Shown here: piece after piece, positions 16,188 through 25,055 of the stretch
Layout of the letters: each line of letters begins with the position of its first letter
Position numbering within the stretch: the stretch's first letter is position 1
NCBI GenBank assembly: GCA_036489025.1
Contig: DASXGN010000001.1
Coordinates: 88,602 to 152,601 of the forward strand
Source of the DNA: Dryocola sp036489025
GTDB taxonomy: Bacteria > Pseudomonadota > Gammaproteobacteria > Enterobacterales > Enterobacteriaceae
Direction of reading: 5' to 3'
Length of the DNA stretch: 64,000 bases
Notes under the pieces: model-generated
What the model was told of the DNA's origin: nothing
What the model saw: only the letters and a program-made list of their open reading frames with translations
Database searches by the model: none
Translations under genes and position numbers: made by a program

Positions 16188-17777
16188 TTAGTGCTCGCGA
16201 GTTTTGCGGAACACGACATCCGGATAACGATCCTGAGTCAGGTTCAGGTTCACCATGGTAGGTGCGATATAGGCCAGGTTGTCCCCGCCGTCGAGCGCCA
16301 GCTGCACTTCGTTTTTCCGTTTGAATTCTTCAAACTTCTTCACGTCGCTGCATTCTACCCAGCGGGCGGTCGAGACGTTGACGGATTCGTAAATCGCCTC
16401 AACGTTATATTCGCTTTTCAGCCTTGCCACGACCACGTCAAACTGCAGCACGCCGACCGCACCCACGATCAGATCGTTATTGGTTAACGGACGGAATACC
16501 TGCACCGCGCCTTCTTCTGAAAGCTGAACCAGGCCTTTAAGCAGCTGTTTTTGCTTAAGCGGATCGCGCAGGCGGATACGGCGGAACAGCTCCGGGGCGA
16601 AGTTCGGAATGCCCGTGAACTTCATCATTTCACCCTGGGTGAAGGTATCGCCGATCTGGATGGTGCCGTGGTTGTGCAGGCCGATGATGTCGCCCGGATA
16701 AGCTTCCTCTACGTGCGAACGGTCGCCCGCCATAAAGGTCAGCGCATCGGAAATCACCACGTCTTTGCCGGTGCGAACCTGGCGCAGCTTCATGCCCTTT
16801 TCGTATTTGCCCGACACCACGCGCATAAAGGCAACGCGGTCGCGGTGTTTCGGGTCCATGTTGGCCTGAATCTTAAAGACGAAGCCGGTAAATTTGTCCT
16901 CGGCGGCTTCCACTTCGCGAGCGTCGGTTTTACGCGGCATCGGCGCGGGCGCCCATTCCACCAGGCCATCAAGCATGTGATCCACGCCGAAGTTGCCCAG
17001 CGCGGTACCGAAGAATACCGGCGTCAGCTCGCCTTCCAGGAACAGCTCGCGGTCGAACTCGTGGGACGCGCCCTGCACCAGCTCCAGCTCGTCGCGCAGC
17101 TGCGCCGCCAGCTCTTCACCGACGGCGACATCCAGCTCAGGGTTATCTAACCCCTTAACGATACGCACGTCCTGAATGGTATGGCCTTTACCGGTCTGGT
17201 AGAGGTAGGTTTCGTCTTTATAAAGATGGTAAACGCCTTTGAACAGCTTGCCGCAGCCGATTGGCCAGGTGATTGGCGAGCAGGCAATTTTCAGCTCGCG
17301 CTCAACTTCATCCATCACTTCCATCGGATCGCGGATGTCACGGTCAAGTTTGTTCATAAAGGTGAGGATCGGCGTATCGCGCAGACGGGTAACTTCCATC
17401 AGCTTGCGGGTACGATCTTCTACGCCTTTCGCGGCGTCGATAACCATCAGACAGCAGTCAACCGCGGTCAGGGTACGATAGGTATCTTCGGAGAAGTCTT
17501 CGTGCCCCGGGGTATCGAGAAGGTTCACCAGGCTGTCGCGGTAAGGGAACTGCATCACGGAGGTGGTAATCGAAATACCACGCTGCTTTTCCATTTCCAT
17601 CCAGTCGGATTTCGCATGCTGGCTGGAGCCGCGGCCCTTAACGGTACCGGCGGTTTGAATGGCCTGTCCGAACAGCAGCACTTTTTCAGTGATGGTCGTT
17701 TTACCGGCATCCGGGTGGGAAATGATCGCAAAAGTGCGGCGTTTCCCCACTTCCTGCAAAAAAGGAGACAAAGTCAT
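16188..17777 (-). CDS. prfC: Peptide chain release factor 3
   Basis: 529 residues, the normal RF3 length. A translational GTPase that recycles RF1/RF2 from ribosomes after termination. The G1 loop HPDAGKTT is at 21-28, G3 is DTPGHEDF, and G4 is NKLD near 142-145. It is not EF-G because it lacks domains IV and V and is much shorter. The gap to yjjG contains a GC-rich hairpin. Confidence 0.98.
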   Translation of the reverse strand: MTLSPFLQEVGKRRTFAIISHPDAGKTTITEKVLLFGQAIQTAGTVKGRGSSQHAKSDWMEMEKQRGISITTSVMQFPYRDSLVNLLDTPGHEDFSEDTYRTLTAVDCCLMVIDAAKGVEDRTRKLMEVTRLRDTPILTFMNKLDRDIRDPMEVMDEVERELKIACSPITWPIGCGKLFKGVYHLYKDETYLYQTGKGHTIQDVRIVKGLDNPELDVAVGEELAAQLRDELELVQGASHEFDRELFLEGELTPVFFGTALGNFGVDHMLDGLVEWAPAPMPRKTDAREVEAAEDKFTGFVFKIQANMDPKHRDRVAFMRVVSGKYEKGMKLRQVRTGKDVVISDALTFMAGDRSHVEEAYPGDIIGLHNHGTIQIGDTFTQGEMMKFTGIPNFAPELFRRIRLRDPLKQKQLLKGLVQLSEEGAVQVFRPLTNNDLIVGAVGVLQFDVVVARLKSEYNVEAIYESVNVSTARWVECSDVKKFEEFKRKNEVQLALDGGDNLAYIAPTMVNLNLTQDRYPDVVFRKTREH

Positions 17778-17795
17778 AATAAATTCTTCTGTGTG

Positions 17796-17820
17796 TGCCG
17801 CGCGCTCGAAGGGCGCGGCA
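17796..17820 (-). other. Hairpin between yjjG and prfC
   Basis: An 8-bp GC stem (TGCCGCGC / GCGCGGCA) lies between yjjG and prfC. No T-run follows on the minus strand, so it may be a leader element of prfC or a weak yjjG terminator. Confidence 0.4.
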
Positions 17821-17884
17821 GGTCAACGTTAACTGGCGGCTATTTTACCCATCGCGATGGGTTTCACAATCTGCGGTGACACAA

Positions 17885-18562
17885 TCATGGTTTACACAAC
17901 AATTGCTCCAGTTCGCTCAGGGAAGAGACTTCCCACGAAGGTTGGATGCCTTCCGGCAGGCTACGTCCGTGGGCGTTGAGCCAGCAGGTCGCTATTCCGG
18001 CGTTGATGCCGCCCAGGATGTCTGATTCTGCGGTATCGCCCACCATCATCACGCGATCGCGCGGCGGGTTACCCATTTGTTCGAAAGCATAATCAAAAAT
18101 GCGGCGGTCGGGCTTGGCAATGCCCACCTGCTCGGAAATCACGATCAGATCGAAGCTGTCGCTTAGCCCGGTGCGCTCGAGGCGGATCTGCTGTAGCGCG
18201 GTGAAGCCGTTGGTGATGATACCCAGCTTCACTTTGCCTTTCAGCGCATTAAGCAGCGAAATGGCGCCCGGCAGCGGGACGCAAATTTCGGCCATCGCAT
18301 TCAAAAATGCGGCGTTCAAATCACCGGCCGGCACGTTCAGCCTTTCCGACCAGCCTTCAAAGCGCTGATGCTGAAGCTGGAGCGCGCTGATAGCGCCGTT
18401 TTGATAATCCACCCACAAAGGTTTGTTAACAGCCTGATAATCCTGGAAGTCTTCCGCGGTGAACGTCACGCTGTAGTCGAGAAACATCCGCTGTAAACCG
18501 CCGAAAGCGTCAAAGGTAAACAGCGTTTCGTCGGCATCAAATAAAACCCAGTCCCAGTTCAT
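17885..18562 (-). CDS. yjjG: YjjG, dUMP/pyrimidine nucleotidase (HAD)
   Basis: 225 residues from the ATG at 18562. An upstream GTG two codons earlier is possible, but the AAAGG site is correctly spaced only for 18562. Motifs are FDADETLF with Asp nucleophile at 8, ITNGF near 105, and VGDTAESDILGG near 175. In E. coli it hydrolyses dUMP, dTMP and non-canonical pyrimidine monophosphates. It is followed by prfC and lies downstream of rimI. Confidence 0.95.
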   Translation of the reverse strand: MNWDWVLFDADETLFTFDAFGGLQRMFLDYSVTFTAEDFQDYQAVNKPLWVDYQNGAISALQLQHQRFEGWSERLNVPAGDLNAAFLNAMAEICVPLPGAISLLNALKGKVKLGIITNGFTALQQIRLERTGLSDSFDLIVISEQVGIAKPDRRIFDYAFEQMGNPPRDRVMMVGDTAESDILGGINAGIATCWLNAHGRSLPEGIQPSWEVSSLSELEQLLCKP

Positions 18563-18586
18563 CAACACACCTTTTTCATGAAAGTT

Positions 18587-19030
18587 TTAGCCTAGCGGTA
18601 ACGCCATCACGATGGCGTCTTCCCTGCCCTCTTTGGTCGGGTAGTAGTTCCGACGAACCGTCGCCTCGTTAAAGCCCAGGCTCTCGTAGAGCGCGATGGC
18701 CGCGGAGTTTGAAGCCCGCACTTCAAGCCACAGCGTGAAAACGTCCCGCGCTTCCAGCTCGCGGATTAAATGCTCCAGCAGCTGACGGCCTAATCCCCGG
18801 CGTTGCCAGGCAGGATCGACCGCAATGTTAAACAGCGTGGCCTCGTCGAGAACAACCTGCGTCACGGCGAAAGCGGCCAGGGTGCCATCCACGTCAAGCC
18901 GCAGATTGAGGTAGCGATCGCCCTGATTGCTGGCGAAGGTTTTTTCACTCCACGGGAAAGCATGGCTGCGCAGTTCAATGGCGTAAGCCGCGCTTAAGTC
19001 ACTCGGATTCAGGGAAGAAATCGTGTTCAT
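18587..19030 (-). CDS. rimI: Ribosomal protein bS18-alanine N-acetyltransferase
   Basis: 147 residues from the ATG at 19030 (MNTISSLNPSD), matching RimI. It is a GNAT enzyme that acetylates the N-terminal alanine of S18. The acetyl-CoA loop QRRGLGRQLL lies near 75-84, and the conserved ALYESLGF segment is near the C-terminus. It overlaps holD by 32 bases in another frame, the arrangement known in E. coli. Confidence 0.96.
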   Translation of the reverse strand: MNTISSLNPSDLSAAYAIELRSHAFPWSEKTFASNQGDRYLNLRLDVDGTLAAFAVTQVVLDEATLFNIAVDPAWQRRGLGRQLLEHLIRELEARDVFTLWLEVRASNSAAIALYESLGFNEATVRRNYYPTKEGREDAIVMALPLG

Positions 19031-19412
19031 ATTTGCAAATTTGTTGCCACAGCCCCTGACGGGCGGTGCCATTGTGATAAAGCTCAGTTAGGGCGGGAGT
19101 CGTTAGCTGCGCGCCGGGAAGCGACAGCGGCTCATCAACGCCAAGACGCCAGCTGTTACAGCGGATTTCGGCGGGCAGCATCGCCGCACGATCGGGCGTA
19201 AGCTGCATGACCTGCTGCGGCTCCAGCGCGAGGCTGCGCAGCACATCGCTAACCAGCGGATCGGTCAGCGGCGGCAGCTCTTGCGCCACCATCACCAGCC
19301 GGGTGTTGGCCGACAGTGAAACCGCAATTTCGCCCTGCAACACCAACGGTCGCCTTAGCTCCCACTGGGTAATCCCCAGCTGCCCTAATAGCCAGTCGCG
19401 TCGCAAGCTCAT
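18999..19412 (-). CDS. holD: DNA polymerase III psi subunit
   Basis: 137 residues from the ATG at 19412 (MSLRRDWLLGQLGITQWELRR), the same length as E. coli HolD; an upstream in-frame ATG would add eight residues with no family support. Psi bridges the clamp loader and chi, and so links the replisome to SSB. The conserved N-terminal DWLLGQLGITQW segment, needed to contact the clamp loader, is present. Divergent from rsmC. Confidence 0.95.
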   Translation of the reverse strand: MSLRRDWLLGQLGITQWELRRPLVLQGEIAVSLSANTRLVMVAQELPPLTDPLVSDVLRSLALEPQQVMQLTPDRAAMLPAEIRCNSWRLGVDEPLSLPGAQLTTPALTELYHNGTARQGLWQQICKYEHDFFPESE

Positions 19413-19646
19413 AGCGAAACCTTTGCAGAGTGCCAATTGGGGCGCAAATATAGCAAATACATCGAATGCGCGCCATTAAACCTCTTTCCTGCGCGCATTA
19501 ACTGGCGTTGCAGCAGGGTAAGCGGGCACCCCATCCCGATGAGCTTCCTTTTGGGTCAGTGATTAGGGCGGGGAGTGCAGTTTACGCCGCTGCAACTTCA
19601 GGTAAGACGTGTATAATCCACGCTCTGATTTCCCAGGAGTATGTTG

Positions 19647-20678
19647 ATGACTGCGTTAACCCCGGCAAGCGAAGTGCTGCTGCGCCACAGCGATGATTTT
19701 ACCGAAAGCCGCGTACTGTTTGCCGGTGACTTACAGGACGACCTGCCGGCTCGTTTTGAGACCGCGGCAAGCCGCGCCCACACCCAGCAGTTCCACCACT
19801 GGCAGGTTCTCAGCGCCCAGATGGGGGAAAACGCAGAGTACGGCCTGGTGGCCGGTGAGGAGATCATCGGCGACAGCAATACGCTGATTTACTACTGGCC
19901 GAAAAACAAGCCGGAAGCCCAGTTCCAGCTGATGAACATTCTCTCCCGGATGCCGGTGGGCACCGATGTGTTCGTCGTCGGTGAAAACCGCAGCGGCGTG
20001 CGCAGCGCCGAGCAAATTCTCGAAGATTTCTGCCCGCTGACCAAAATCGACAGCGCGCGCCGCTGCGGCCTGTATCACGGTCGCCTCGAAACGCAGCCGC
20101 AGTTTGATGCGGATAGCTGGTGGGATGAATACGACCACGAAGGCATGACGGTGAAAACCCTGCCGGGCGTGTTCAGCCGCGACGGCCTGGACACCGGCAG
20201 CAAGCTGCTGCTTTCCACTCTGACGCCGCACACTAAGGGCAAGGTACTGGACGTGGGCTGCGGCGCGGGCGTTCTCGCCATCACGCTTGCCAGCCACTCC
20301 CCGAAAGTACGCCTGACTTTATGCGACGTGAGCGCAACGGCGGTAGAAGCCAGCCGCGCCACGCTTGCGGCCAACGGCTTTGAAGGGGAAGTTATCGCCA
20401 GCAACGTCTATTCCGAAATCAACGGTCGCTTCGACATGATTATCTCCAACCCGCCTTTCCACGACGGTATGCAAACCAGTCTCGATGCGGCCCACCAGCT
20501 TATTCGCGGCGCGGCTCGTCATCTGAATATGGGCGGCGAACTGCGCATCGTGGCCAACGCCTTCCTGGCGTACCCGAACGTGCTGGACGAAGTGTTTGGC
20601 AGCCATGAAGTTATCGCCCAGACGGGCCGCTTCAAAGTCTACCGTGCCGTTCTGTCCCGCGCGGGTAAAAAGCGCTAA
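19647..20678 (+). CDS. rsmC: 16S rRNA m2G1207 methyltransferase
   Basis: 343 residues from the second ATG (19647), which is seven bases from AGGAG; the ATG at 19641 is too close to it. The SAM-binding motif VLDVGCGAGVLA is near 200-211, and the catalytic MIISNPPFHDG motif is near 264-274. The N-terminal half is the degenerate methyltransferase-like domain of RsmC. It methylates G1207 in helix 34. It is the last gene before the tRNA-Leu cluster. Confidence 0.97.
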   Translation: MTALTPASEVLLRHSDDFTESRVLFAGDLQDDLPARFETAASRAHTQQFHHWQVLSAQMGENAEYGLVAGEEIIGDSNTLIYYWPKNKPEAQFQLMNILSRMPVGTDVFVVGENRSGVRSAEQILEDFCPLTKIDSARRCGLYHGRLETQPQFDADSWWDEYDHEGMTVKTLPGVFSRDGLDTGSKLLLSTLTPHTKGKVLDVGCGAGVLAITLASHSPKVRLTLCDVSATAVEASRATLAANGFEGEVIASNVYSEINGRFDMIISNPPFHDGMQTSLDAAHQLIRGAARHLNMGGELRIVANAFLAYPNVLDEVFGSHEVIAQTGRFKVYRAVLSRAGKKR

Positions 20679-20700
20679 GAGTGACGCGGCGCCGCTTTTT
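20667..20700 (+). terminator. Likely rsmC terminator
   Basis: AAAAAGCG at the end of rsmC pairs with CGCTTTTT at 20693-20700, with a further GC-rich palindrome GCGGCGCCGC inside. The structure ends in five Ts. It overlaps the stop codon, so it is a plausible but compact terminator. Confidence 0.45.
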
Positions 20701-20733
20701 GCATCAGTTGGGAAAGCGGTGCCAAATTAACTG

Positions 20734-20769
20734 TTGACGAAGTTCAGAAAACATCTAGAATGCGCCTCC
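20734..20769 (+). promoter_or_regulatory. Promoter of the tRNA-Leu cluster
   Basis: TTGACG (20734-20739) and TAGAAT (20756-20761) are separated by 16 bases and followed by a GC-rich discriminator GCGCCTCC. That discriminator is typical of stringently controlled stable-RNA promoters. The first tRNA begins about 30 bases farther on. Confidence 0.8.
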
Positions 20770-20799
20770 GTGGTTGTGATACTTCGGTATTACAGGTAT

Positions 20800-20886
20800 G
20801 CGAAGGTGGCGGAATTGGTAGACGCGCTAGCTTCAGGTGTTAGTGTTCTTACGGACGTGAGGGTTCAAGTCCCTCTCTTCGCACCA
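20800..20886 (+). tRNA. leuQ: tRNA-Leu (CAG), copy 1
   Basis: 87 bases from GCGAAGGTGG to an encoded CCA. The anticodon CAG is at positions 35-37 in the loop TTCAGGT. Long variable arm and T-loop GGTTCAAGTCC identify a class II tRNA-Leu. The gene name follows the E. coli leuQPV cluster next to rsmC; the order of the three names is assumed. Confidence 0.96.
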
Positions 20887-20918
20887 CCAACAACCACGAA
20901 AGATATCGTTCGCACTGC

Positions 20919-21005
20919 GCGAAGGTGGCGGAATTGGTAGACGCGCTAGCTTCAGGTGTTAGTGTTCTTACGGACGTGAGGGTTCAAGTCCCTCTCTTCG
21001 CACCA
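20919..21005 (+). tRNA. leuP: tRNA-Leu (CAG), copy 2
   Basis: Identical to the first copy over all 87 bases and separated from it by 32 bases, so the three are processed from one transcript. CCA is encoded. Confidence 0.96.
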
Positions 21006-21031
21006 ATGCGATGACGATATCAAAAACCTGT

Positions 21032-21118
21032 GCGAAGGTGGCGGAATTGGTAGACGCGCTAGCTTCAGGTGTTAGTGTCCTTACGGACGTGAGGGTTCAA
21101 GTCCCTCTCTTCGCACCA
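21032..21118 (+). tRNA. leuV: tRNA-Leu (CAG), copy 3
   Basis: 87 bases, identical to the other copies except for one T-to-C change in the variable arm (GTGTCC instead of GTGTTC), which turns a G-T pair into G-C. No clear T-run terminator follows. Confidence 0.96.
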
Positions 21119-21176
21119 CTTCCTTGTTGTTTCCCAGAAACGCTCCAGCTGTTCCTCAGTTATTCTCAGCATTACT

Positions 21177-21413
21177 TTATCTCCCCCAAAGATTCATCAT
21201 CACCAAAGCAAGCCCGCTGGCAAAAGCCACGCCCGACGGCAGCAGCACGTAATGGCGCAGGCGTTTGTGATACAGCATGACCGTTGAGGCCACTAAACCC
21301 AGCACCACCAGCGCTCGCCACTGGCTGAACGAAAGTTCCAGATACGTTAAGGCCGCGACTATCAAACCCGGTACCACCACTCCCCAGGCGCTTTCAAGGC
21401 TGCGTTGCAACAT
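21177..21413 (-). CDS. yjjZ: YjjZ, DUF1435 small membrane protein
   Basis: 78 residues with three hydrophobic segments (about 10-25, 34-47, 57-74) and basic residues between the second and third. Its length, its pattern LGLVAST..LYHKRLRHYVLLPSG and its position between the leu tRNAs and fhuF fit E. coli YjjZ (DUF1435), function unknown. A strong Fur-box-like sequence lies about 20 bases before its start, suggesting iron repression. Confidence 0.8.
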   Translation of the reverse strand: MLQRSLESAWGVVVPGLIVAALTYLELSFSQWRALVVLGLVASTVMLYHKRLRHYVLLPSGVAFASGLALVMMNLWGR

Positions 21414-21431
21414 ACCGTCTATCTCTTCAAT

Positions 21432-21451
21432 TGGTAATGATAACCAATATC
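21432..21451 (-). promoter_or_regulatory. Fur box upstream of yjjZ
   Basis: GGTAATGATAACCAATATC (21433-21451) matches the 19-base Fur consensus GATAATGATAATCATTATC at 16 positions. It contains the near-perfect 7-1-7 dyad TGGTAAT g ATAACCA. It lies just before yjjZ. Confidence 0.78.
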
Positions 21452-21682
21452 ATATGATAAAAATTCTCATATGTCTGCGTAAAACGCCTGCCGCTATCGA
21501 AACGATAGATGAGCTTTACGCAACAGCGGATGACAGAAATTCATGAAGGTGATAGATTGAGCGCTAACGTTAATAAAACTCATCAATTATATAAAACAAC
21601 GTTACTTATTATTCCGCAAACGCTCTAAACACCCTTGCGAATACGCAACTCCTGACATCTGACCTAAAGACTTATTCTCGAT

Positions 21683-22738
21683 ATGACGGCAAAAAACTGG
21701 CGGGCATTACTGAAAGGAAAGCATCAGCTTTCTTTACGTTTATTTTTATTGTTGAATGCGCTTTCCGCCGCGTTCAGCATGGCAAGCCCCGTCTTCCATA
21801 CGCAGCACATCACGGTGCCGGTGCTCCTGGTGCTGGCGCTCAGCGTTGTTTTCCTTTTTTGGCAATTGGCTGATAAACAAAGATTAATCAATATTAACCT
21901 GGTGTCATTATTGCTTGGCGTATTATGGGCATGGCATATCGTTATTAAAAATAATGCGATTCCGAATACCGACGCCTCCTTTTTGATAATCGCCCTGCTG
22001 ACCATTTTATTTATTGGTTCTATCTCTTTTATCAATAATATAGCGGCGTTCACCGTCCACTGCCTGCCGGTCACTCTCACCGTGCTGTGGCTCGATCAGG
22101 GCGAACACTGGCTGCGCGTGCTCTATTCAATTGCCCTGCCGGGCATCGGCATTACCATCCAGCATGTCATTCAGCGGCAAAACGATAAATTTACCCAGCG
22201 GCTGATGAATAAGCTGCTCGAAGAGAAAGAAACGCTCAGCGATCTGAGCATGATCGATCCGCTCACCGGCCTGTATAACCGCCGGGGGTTTCAAAACCGG
22301 CTGGAAAACGTAATGTCCGTCGGCACCGGCAACCACTTCGTGCTGCTGCTGGATATCGATCATTTCAAAGCTTACAACGACAACTACGGGCACAGCATGG
22401 GCGATCAGGCGCTGATCCGCGTTTCGGCTGCCATCCGCGATGCGGTGCGCTCGCGGGACATCGTCACCCGCTACGGCGGCGAAGAGTTTATGGTGATGCT
22501 GACCAACCTTGACGCCGAGATGGCCTTGCAAACCGCCGAACGCATTCGCCAGCGCGTGTATGACCTGCACCTCTTTAATGAAGAGGTTGCCACCAATGTG
22601 ACGATCAGCATCGGCCTTGCGCCGCTGCAAGCCGAAGGTATCGACGAGGCGTTAAGAATGGCGGACAAAGCGCTTTACCGCGCAAAACATCAGGGCCGCA
22701 ACAGCATCCTGACCAGCGACTCGTTGCAGGCAGCCTGA
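21683..22738 (+). CDS. Membrane-bound diguanylate cyclase (GGDEF)
   Basis: 351 residues. The first ~165 carry about six membrane spans forming a small sensor; a short helix (170-187) links to a GGDEF domain. Active-site GGEEF is at 265-269, with metal-binding Asp in LLLDIDHFKAYND near 224-226. The product-inhibition I-site RSRD is at 256-259, exactly five residues before GGEEF, so the enzyme is probably active and feedback-controlled. It would make cyclic di-GMP. It sits between yjjZ and fhuF, where E. coli has no such gene. The start has no strong ribosome-binding site. Confidence 0.92.
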   Translation: MTAKNWRALLKGKHQLSLRLFLLLNALSAAFSMASPVFHTQHITVPVLLVLALSVVFLFWQLADKQRLININLVSLLLGVLWAWHIVIKNNAIPNTDASFLIIALLTILFIGSISFINNIAAFTVHCLPVTLTVLWLDQGEHWLRVLYSIALPGIGITIQHVIQRQNDKFTQRLMNKLLEEKETLSDLSMIDPLTGLYNRRGFQNRLENVMSVGTGNHFVLLLDIDHFKAYNDNYGHSMGDQALIRVSAAIRDAVRSRDIVTRYGGEEFMVMLTNLDAEMALQTAERIRQRVYDLHLFNEEVATNVTISIGLAPLQAEGIDEALRMADKALYRAKHQGRNSILTSDSLQAA

Positions 22739-22816
22739 TCTCGCTCACTCTTTTACGCCGGCTGCACGAGAAGCGCACAATTTCGTCTTGCTAACGGCAA
22801 TGCCTATAGTTAGGAT

Positions 22817-22831
22817 TGGCAATCATTATCA
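22817..22831 (+). promoter_or_regulatory. Fur box upstream of fhuF
   Basis: TGGCAATCATTATCA matches the 7-1-7 Fur dyad TGATAAT n ATTATCA at 13 of the 14 or 15 scored positions, with a perfect right half. It ends 25 bases before the fhuF start. A TATAGT -10 candidate lies at 22805-22810. Confidence 0.8.
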
Positions 22832-22856
22832 TTTAGATTACCGGTTTTATCAGGCG

Positions 22857-23645
22857 ATGGCATTCCAGTCTTCACAACTTATCGACGATCTCGCATGGCA
22901 GAGGCCCTTCCGGCGCGCTGAGCCATCGCTTGCCGACGAGCTGCGCGAGCACTTCGCCACGCATCGGGCGCATTTCAACGATATCATCCGGCTCAGCGAG
23001 CCGCTGCCTGAGACGGCCCTCACCTTCTATCAATGGGCCCAGCCCGCCACGCTAACTTCTCTGCTGGCGCGCTATGCGGATCATATCTACCGCGAGCAGC
23101 CTCAGCAGCCGCGTGAGGGCAAACCGCTGAAGTCACTGTGGGCGCAGTGGTATCTTGGCCTGCTGGTTCCGCCGCTGATAATGGCGCTGGTCACGCATCC
23201 GCGCGCGCTGGATATCAGCCCGGCACAAATTCACGTTGAGTTTCACGAATCGGGCCGCGCCGCAGCCTTCTGGCTGGACGTGCAGGAAGACAGGGCCGCA
23301 ACCGTGCTGCCGCTGCGCCTGCGCTTGGAAAAACTCATCGTTGAGGGCGTGCTGCCGATAGTCAACGCGCTGGAAGACAGCGGGGACATCAACGGCAAGC
23401 TCATCTGGGCGAATACCGGCTATCTGATCAACTGGCTGCTGGGCGAAATCAAAGACCTGCTCGGCGATGAGGCGGTGAGCGACCTGCGCCACGCCTGCTT
23501 CTTCGAAAGCCAGTTGTCCAACGGACAAAATAATCCGCTGTACCGCACCGTGGTGCCCCGAGAAGGCCTGCTGGTACGCCGCACCTGCTGCCAGCGCTAC
23601 AAGCTGCCGGGCGTTCAGGGCTGCGGTGACTGCACCTTAAAATGA
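22857..23645 (+). CDS. fhuF: Siderophore-iron reductase FhuF
   Basis: 262 residues from the ATG at 22857, identical in length to E. coli FhuF; an upstream in-frame start would put the Fur box inside the gene. It is a cytoplasmic ferric-siderophore (hydroxamate) reductase. The C-terminal 2Fe-2S ligands are CC-x10-C-x2-C (TCCQRYKLPGVQGCGDC). The central LWAQWYLGLLVPPL and the NTGYLINW segments are family-typical. It is followed by a strong terminator. Confidence 0.95.
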   Translation: MAFQSSQLIDDLAWQRPFRRAEPSLADELREHFATHRAHFNDIIRLSEPLPETALTFYQWAQPATLTSLLARYADHIYREQPQQPREGKPLKSLWAQWYLGLLVPPLIMALVTHPRALDISPAQIHVEFHESGRAAAFWLDVQEDRAATVLPLRLRLEKLIVEGVLPIVNALEDSGDINGKLIWANTGYLINWLLGEIKDLLGDEAVSDLRHACFFESQLSNGQNNPLYRTVVPREGLLVRRTCCQRYKLPGVQGCGDCTLK

Positions 23646-23647
23646 AA

Positions 23648-23676
23648 ACACCGCCCTCTTCGGCGGTGTTTTTTTA
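23648..23676 (+). terminator. fhuF terminator
   Basis: An 8-bp stem ACACCGCC / GGCGGTGT with a CTCTTC loop is followed by seven Ts. It starts right after the fhuF stop codon and lies between fhuF and the convergent PTS gene; the A-run before it may allow action in both directions. Confidence 0.92.
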
Positions 23677-23695
23677 TGGCTAGCAGGCTTCAGGC

Positions 23696-25042
23696 TTAGG
23701 CGGCCTGCTGGCTCTCTTCATCGGCCGTTTTCTGCGCTTCTTCCGCTTCCTGCTCTAACAGCTGCTTCTCGTACACTTTAAAGAACGGGAAGTAGATGAT
23801 GGCGGAAACGACGGCCAGCAGCACGACGAGGATCGCAGCGCGGAAATCCCAGCCCAGCGCCCAGGCGGCACCAATCGGCGCCGGAGCCGTCCACGGCACG
23901 ACGGAAATCACGCGGCCAATCAGGTCCATTTTCATCGCGCCCCACGCCAGCACGGCGTTCACCATCGGCGCCAGCAGGAACGGAATGAAGAACACCGGGT
24001 TCATCACGATTGGCGTCCCGAAGATCACCGGTTCGTTAATGTTGAAGCAAGTCGGCACGATACTCAGGCGACCGATAGAACGCAGGTGCGCCGACTTACT
24101 GCGCAGGTAGCAAATCACCAGCCCCATGGTGGCACCGGAACCGCCGACAACGATAAAGAACGTCCAGAACGCTTCCATAAAGATATGCGGCAGAGGAGCA
24201 CCCTGCGCCAGCGCGCTCTGGTTCATGCCAAGGTTGGTCAGCCAGAACATTTGCAGCATGCCGGAAACAATCGCCGCGCCGTGGATCCCCGCGAACCACA
24301 GCAGGTGGCCAATTAGCACCGCCAGCAGAATCGCAGGCAGTGAATCTGCTGCGGAAACCAGCGGTTTAAACAGCGACATGATGGCCTGGGGGATCAGCAT
24401 ATCGAACTGCGACTGGATGAGCAGGCTAAGCGGATAAAGCGTCAGCACCACCACCAGTACCGGGATCAGCAGATCAAAAGAGTTTTTGATCATCGGAGGA
24501 ACCTGGTCCGGCAGCTTGATGCCAATGTTATGCGCCTTCAGAAAACGCATCATCTCGACGCAGTAAATCGCCACCAGAATCGCGGTGAAGATACCGGTGC
24601 CGCCAAGGCTGTCCACCGGCATCGCACCTTTGGTTTTCGGCGCGGCAACCAGCAGGAAAGCCATCAGCGACAGCATGGCGCACATAAACGGATCCAGACC
24701 GTGCGACTTCACATAGTGCTTGCCGAGGTTATAGGCAATGGCCGCACAGATGTAGATAGACATGATGCCCATCGTCATATCGAACGGCGTCAGGATTTGC
24801 CCCTCGAAATGTTTGGCCGCGTCCAGCCACGCGCGGGCAAAGCCCCAGGTGGTATCCGGCGAGAAAGGAGGATAGGCAAAGACCAGCAGGAACGATCCGA
24901 CAATCATAAACGGCATGGCGGAAATAAAGCCGTCACGGATAGCCATAACGTGGCGCTGGGAAGAAATTCTCCCGGCGACCGGGCTGACGTAGTTCTCAAC
25001 AAAACGGAAAATCAAATTAAAGGCGGCATGGTTAGAAGACAT
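23696..25042 (-). CDS. PTS sugar transporter IIC (lactose/cellobiose family)
   Basis: 448 residues with about ten membrane spans. The sugar-site signature FNINEPVIFGTPIV lies near 310-323. The C-terminal ~30 residues are a polar Glu/Gln-rich tail. It belongs to the Lac/Chb family that takes up beta-glucosides or chitobiose-type sugars; the exact sugar cannot be read. It is 13 bases downstream of a IIB gene on the same strand. No IIA, phospho-glycosidase or regulator is adjacent, so IIA must come from elsewhere. Confidence 0.92.
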   Translation of the reverse strand: MSSNHAAFNLIFRFVENYVSPVAGRISSQRHVMAIRDGFISAMPFMIVGSFLLVFAYPPFSPDTTWGFARAWLDAAKHFEGQILTPFDMTMGIMSIYICAAIAYNLGKHYVKSHGLDPFMCAMLSLMAFLLVAAPKTKGAMPVDSLGGTGIFTAILVAIYCVEMMRFLKAHNIGIKLPDQVPPMIKNSFDLLIPVLVVVLTLYPLSLLIQSQFDMLIPQAIMSLFKPLVSAADSLPAILLAVLIGHLLWFAGIHGAAIVSGMLQMFWLTNLGMNQSALAQGAPLPHIFMEAFWTFFIVVGGSGATMGLVICYLRSKSAHLRSIGRLSIVPTCFNINEPVIFGTPIVMNPVFFIPFLLAPMVNAVLAWGAMKMDLIGRVISVVPWTAPAPIGAAWALGWDFRAAILVVLLAVVSAIIYFPFFKVYEKQLLEQEAEEAQKTADEESQQAA

Positions 25043-25055
25043 TGTCGTTCTCCTG

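Noticed and set aside
20800..21118. Three 87-base repeats, possible repeat array
   Set aside because: They are full tRNA-Leu genes with anticodon, variable arm and CCA; spacing and folding leave no room for a CRISPR reading.
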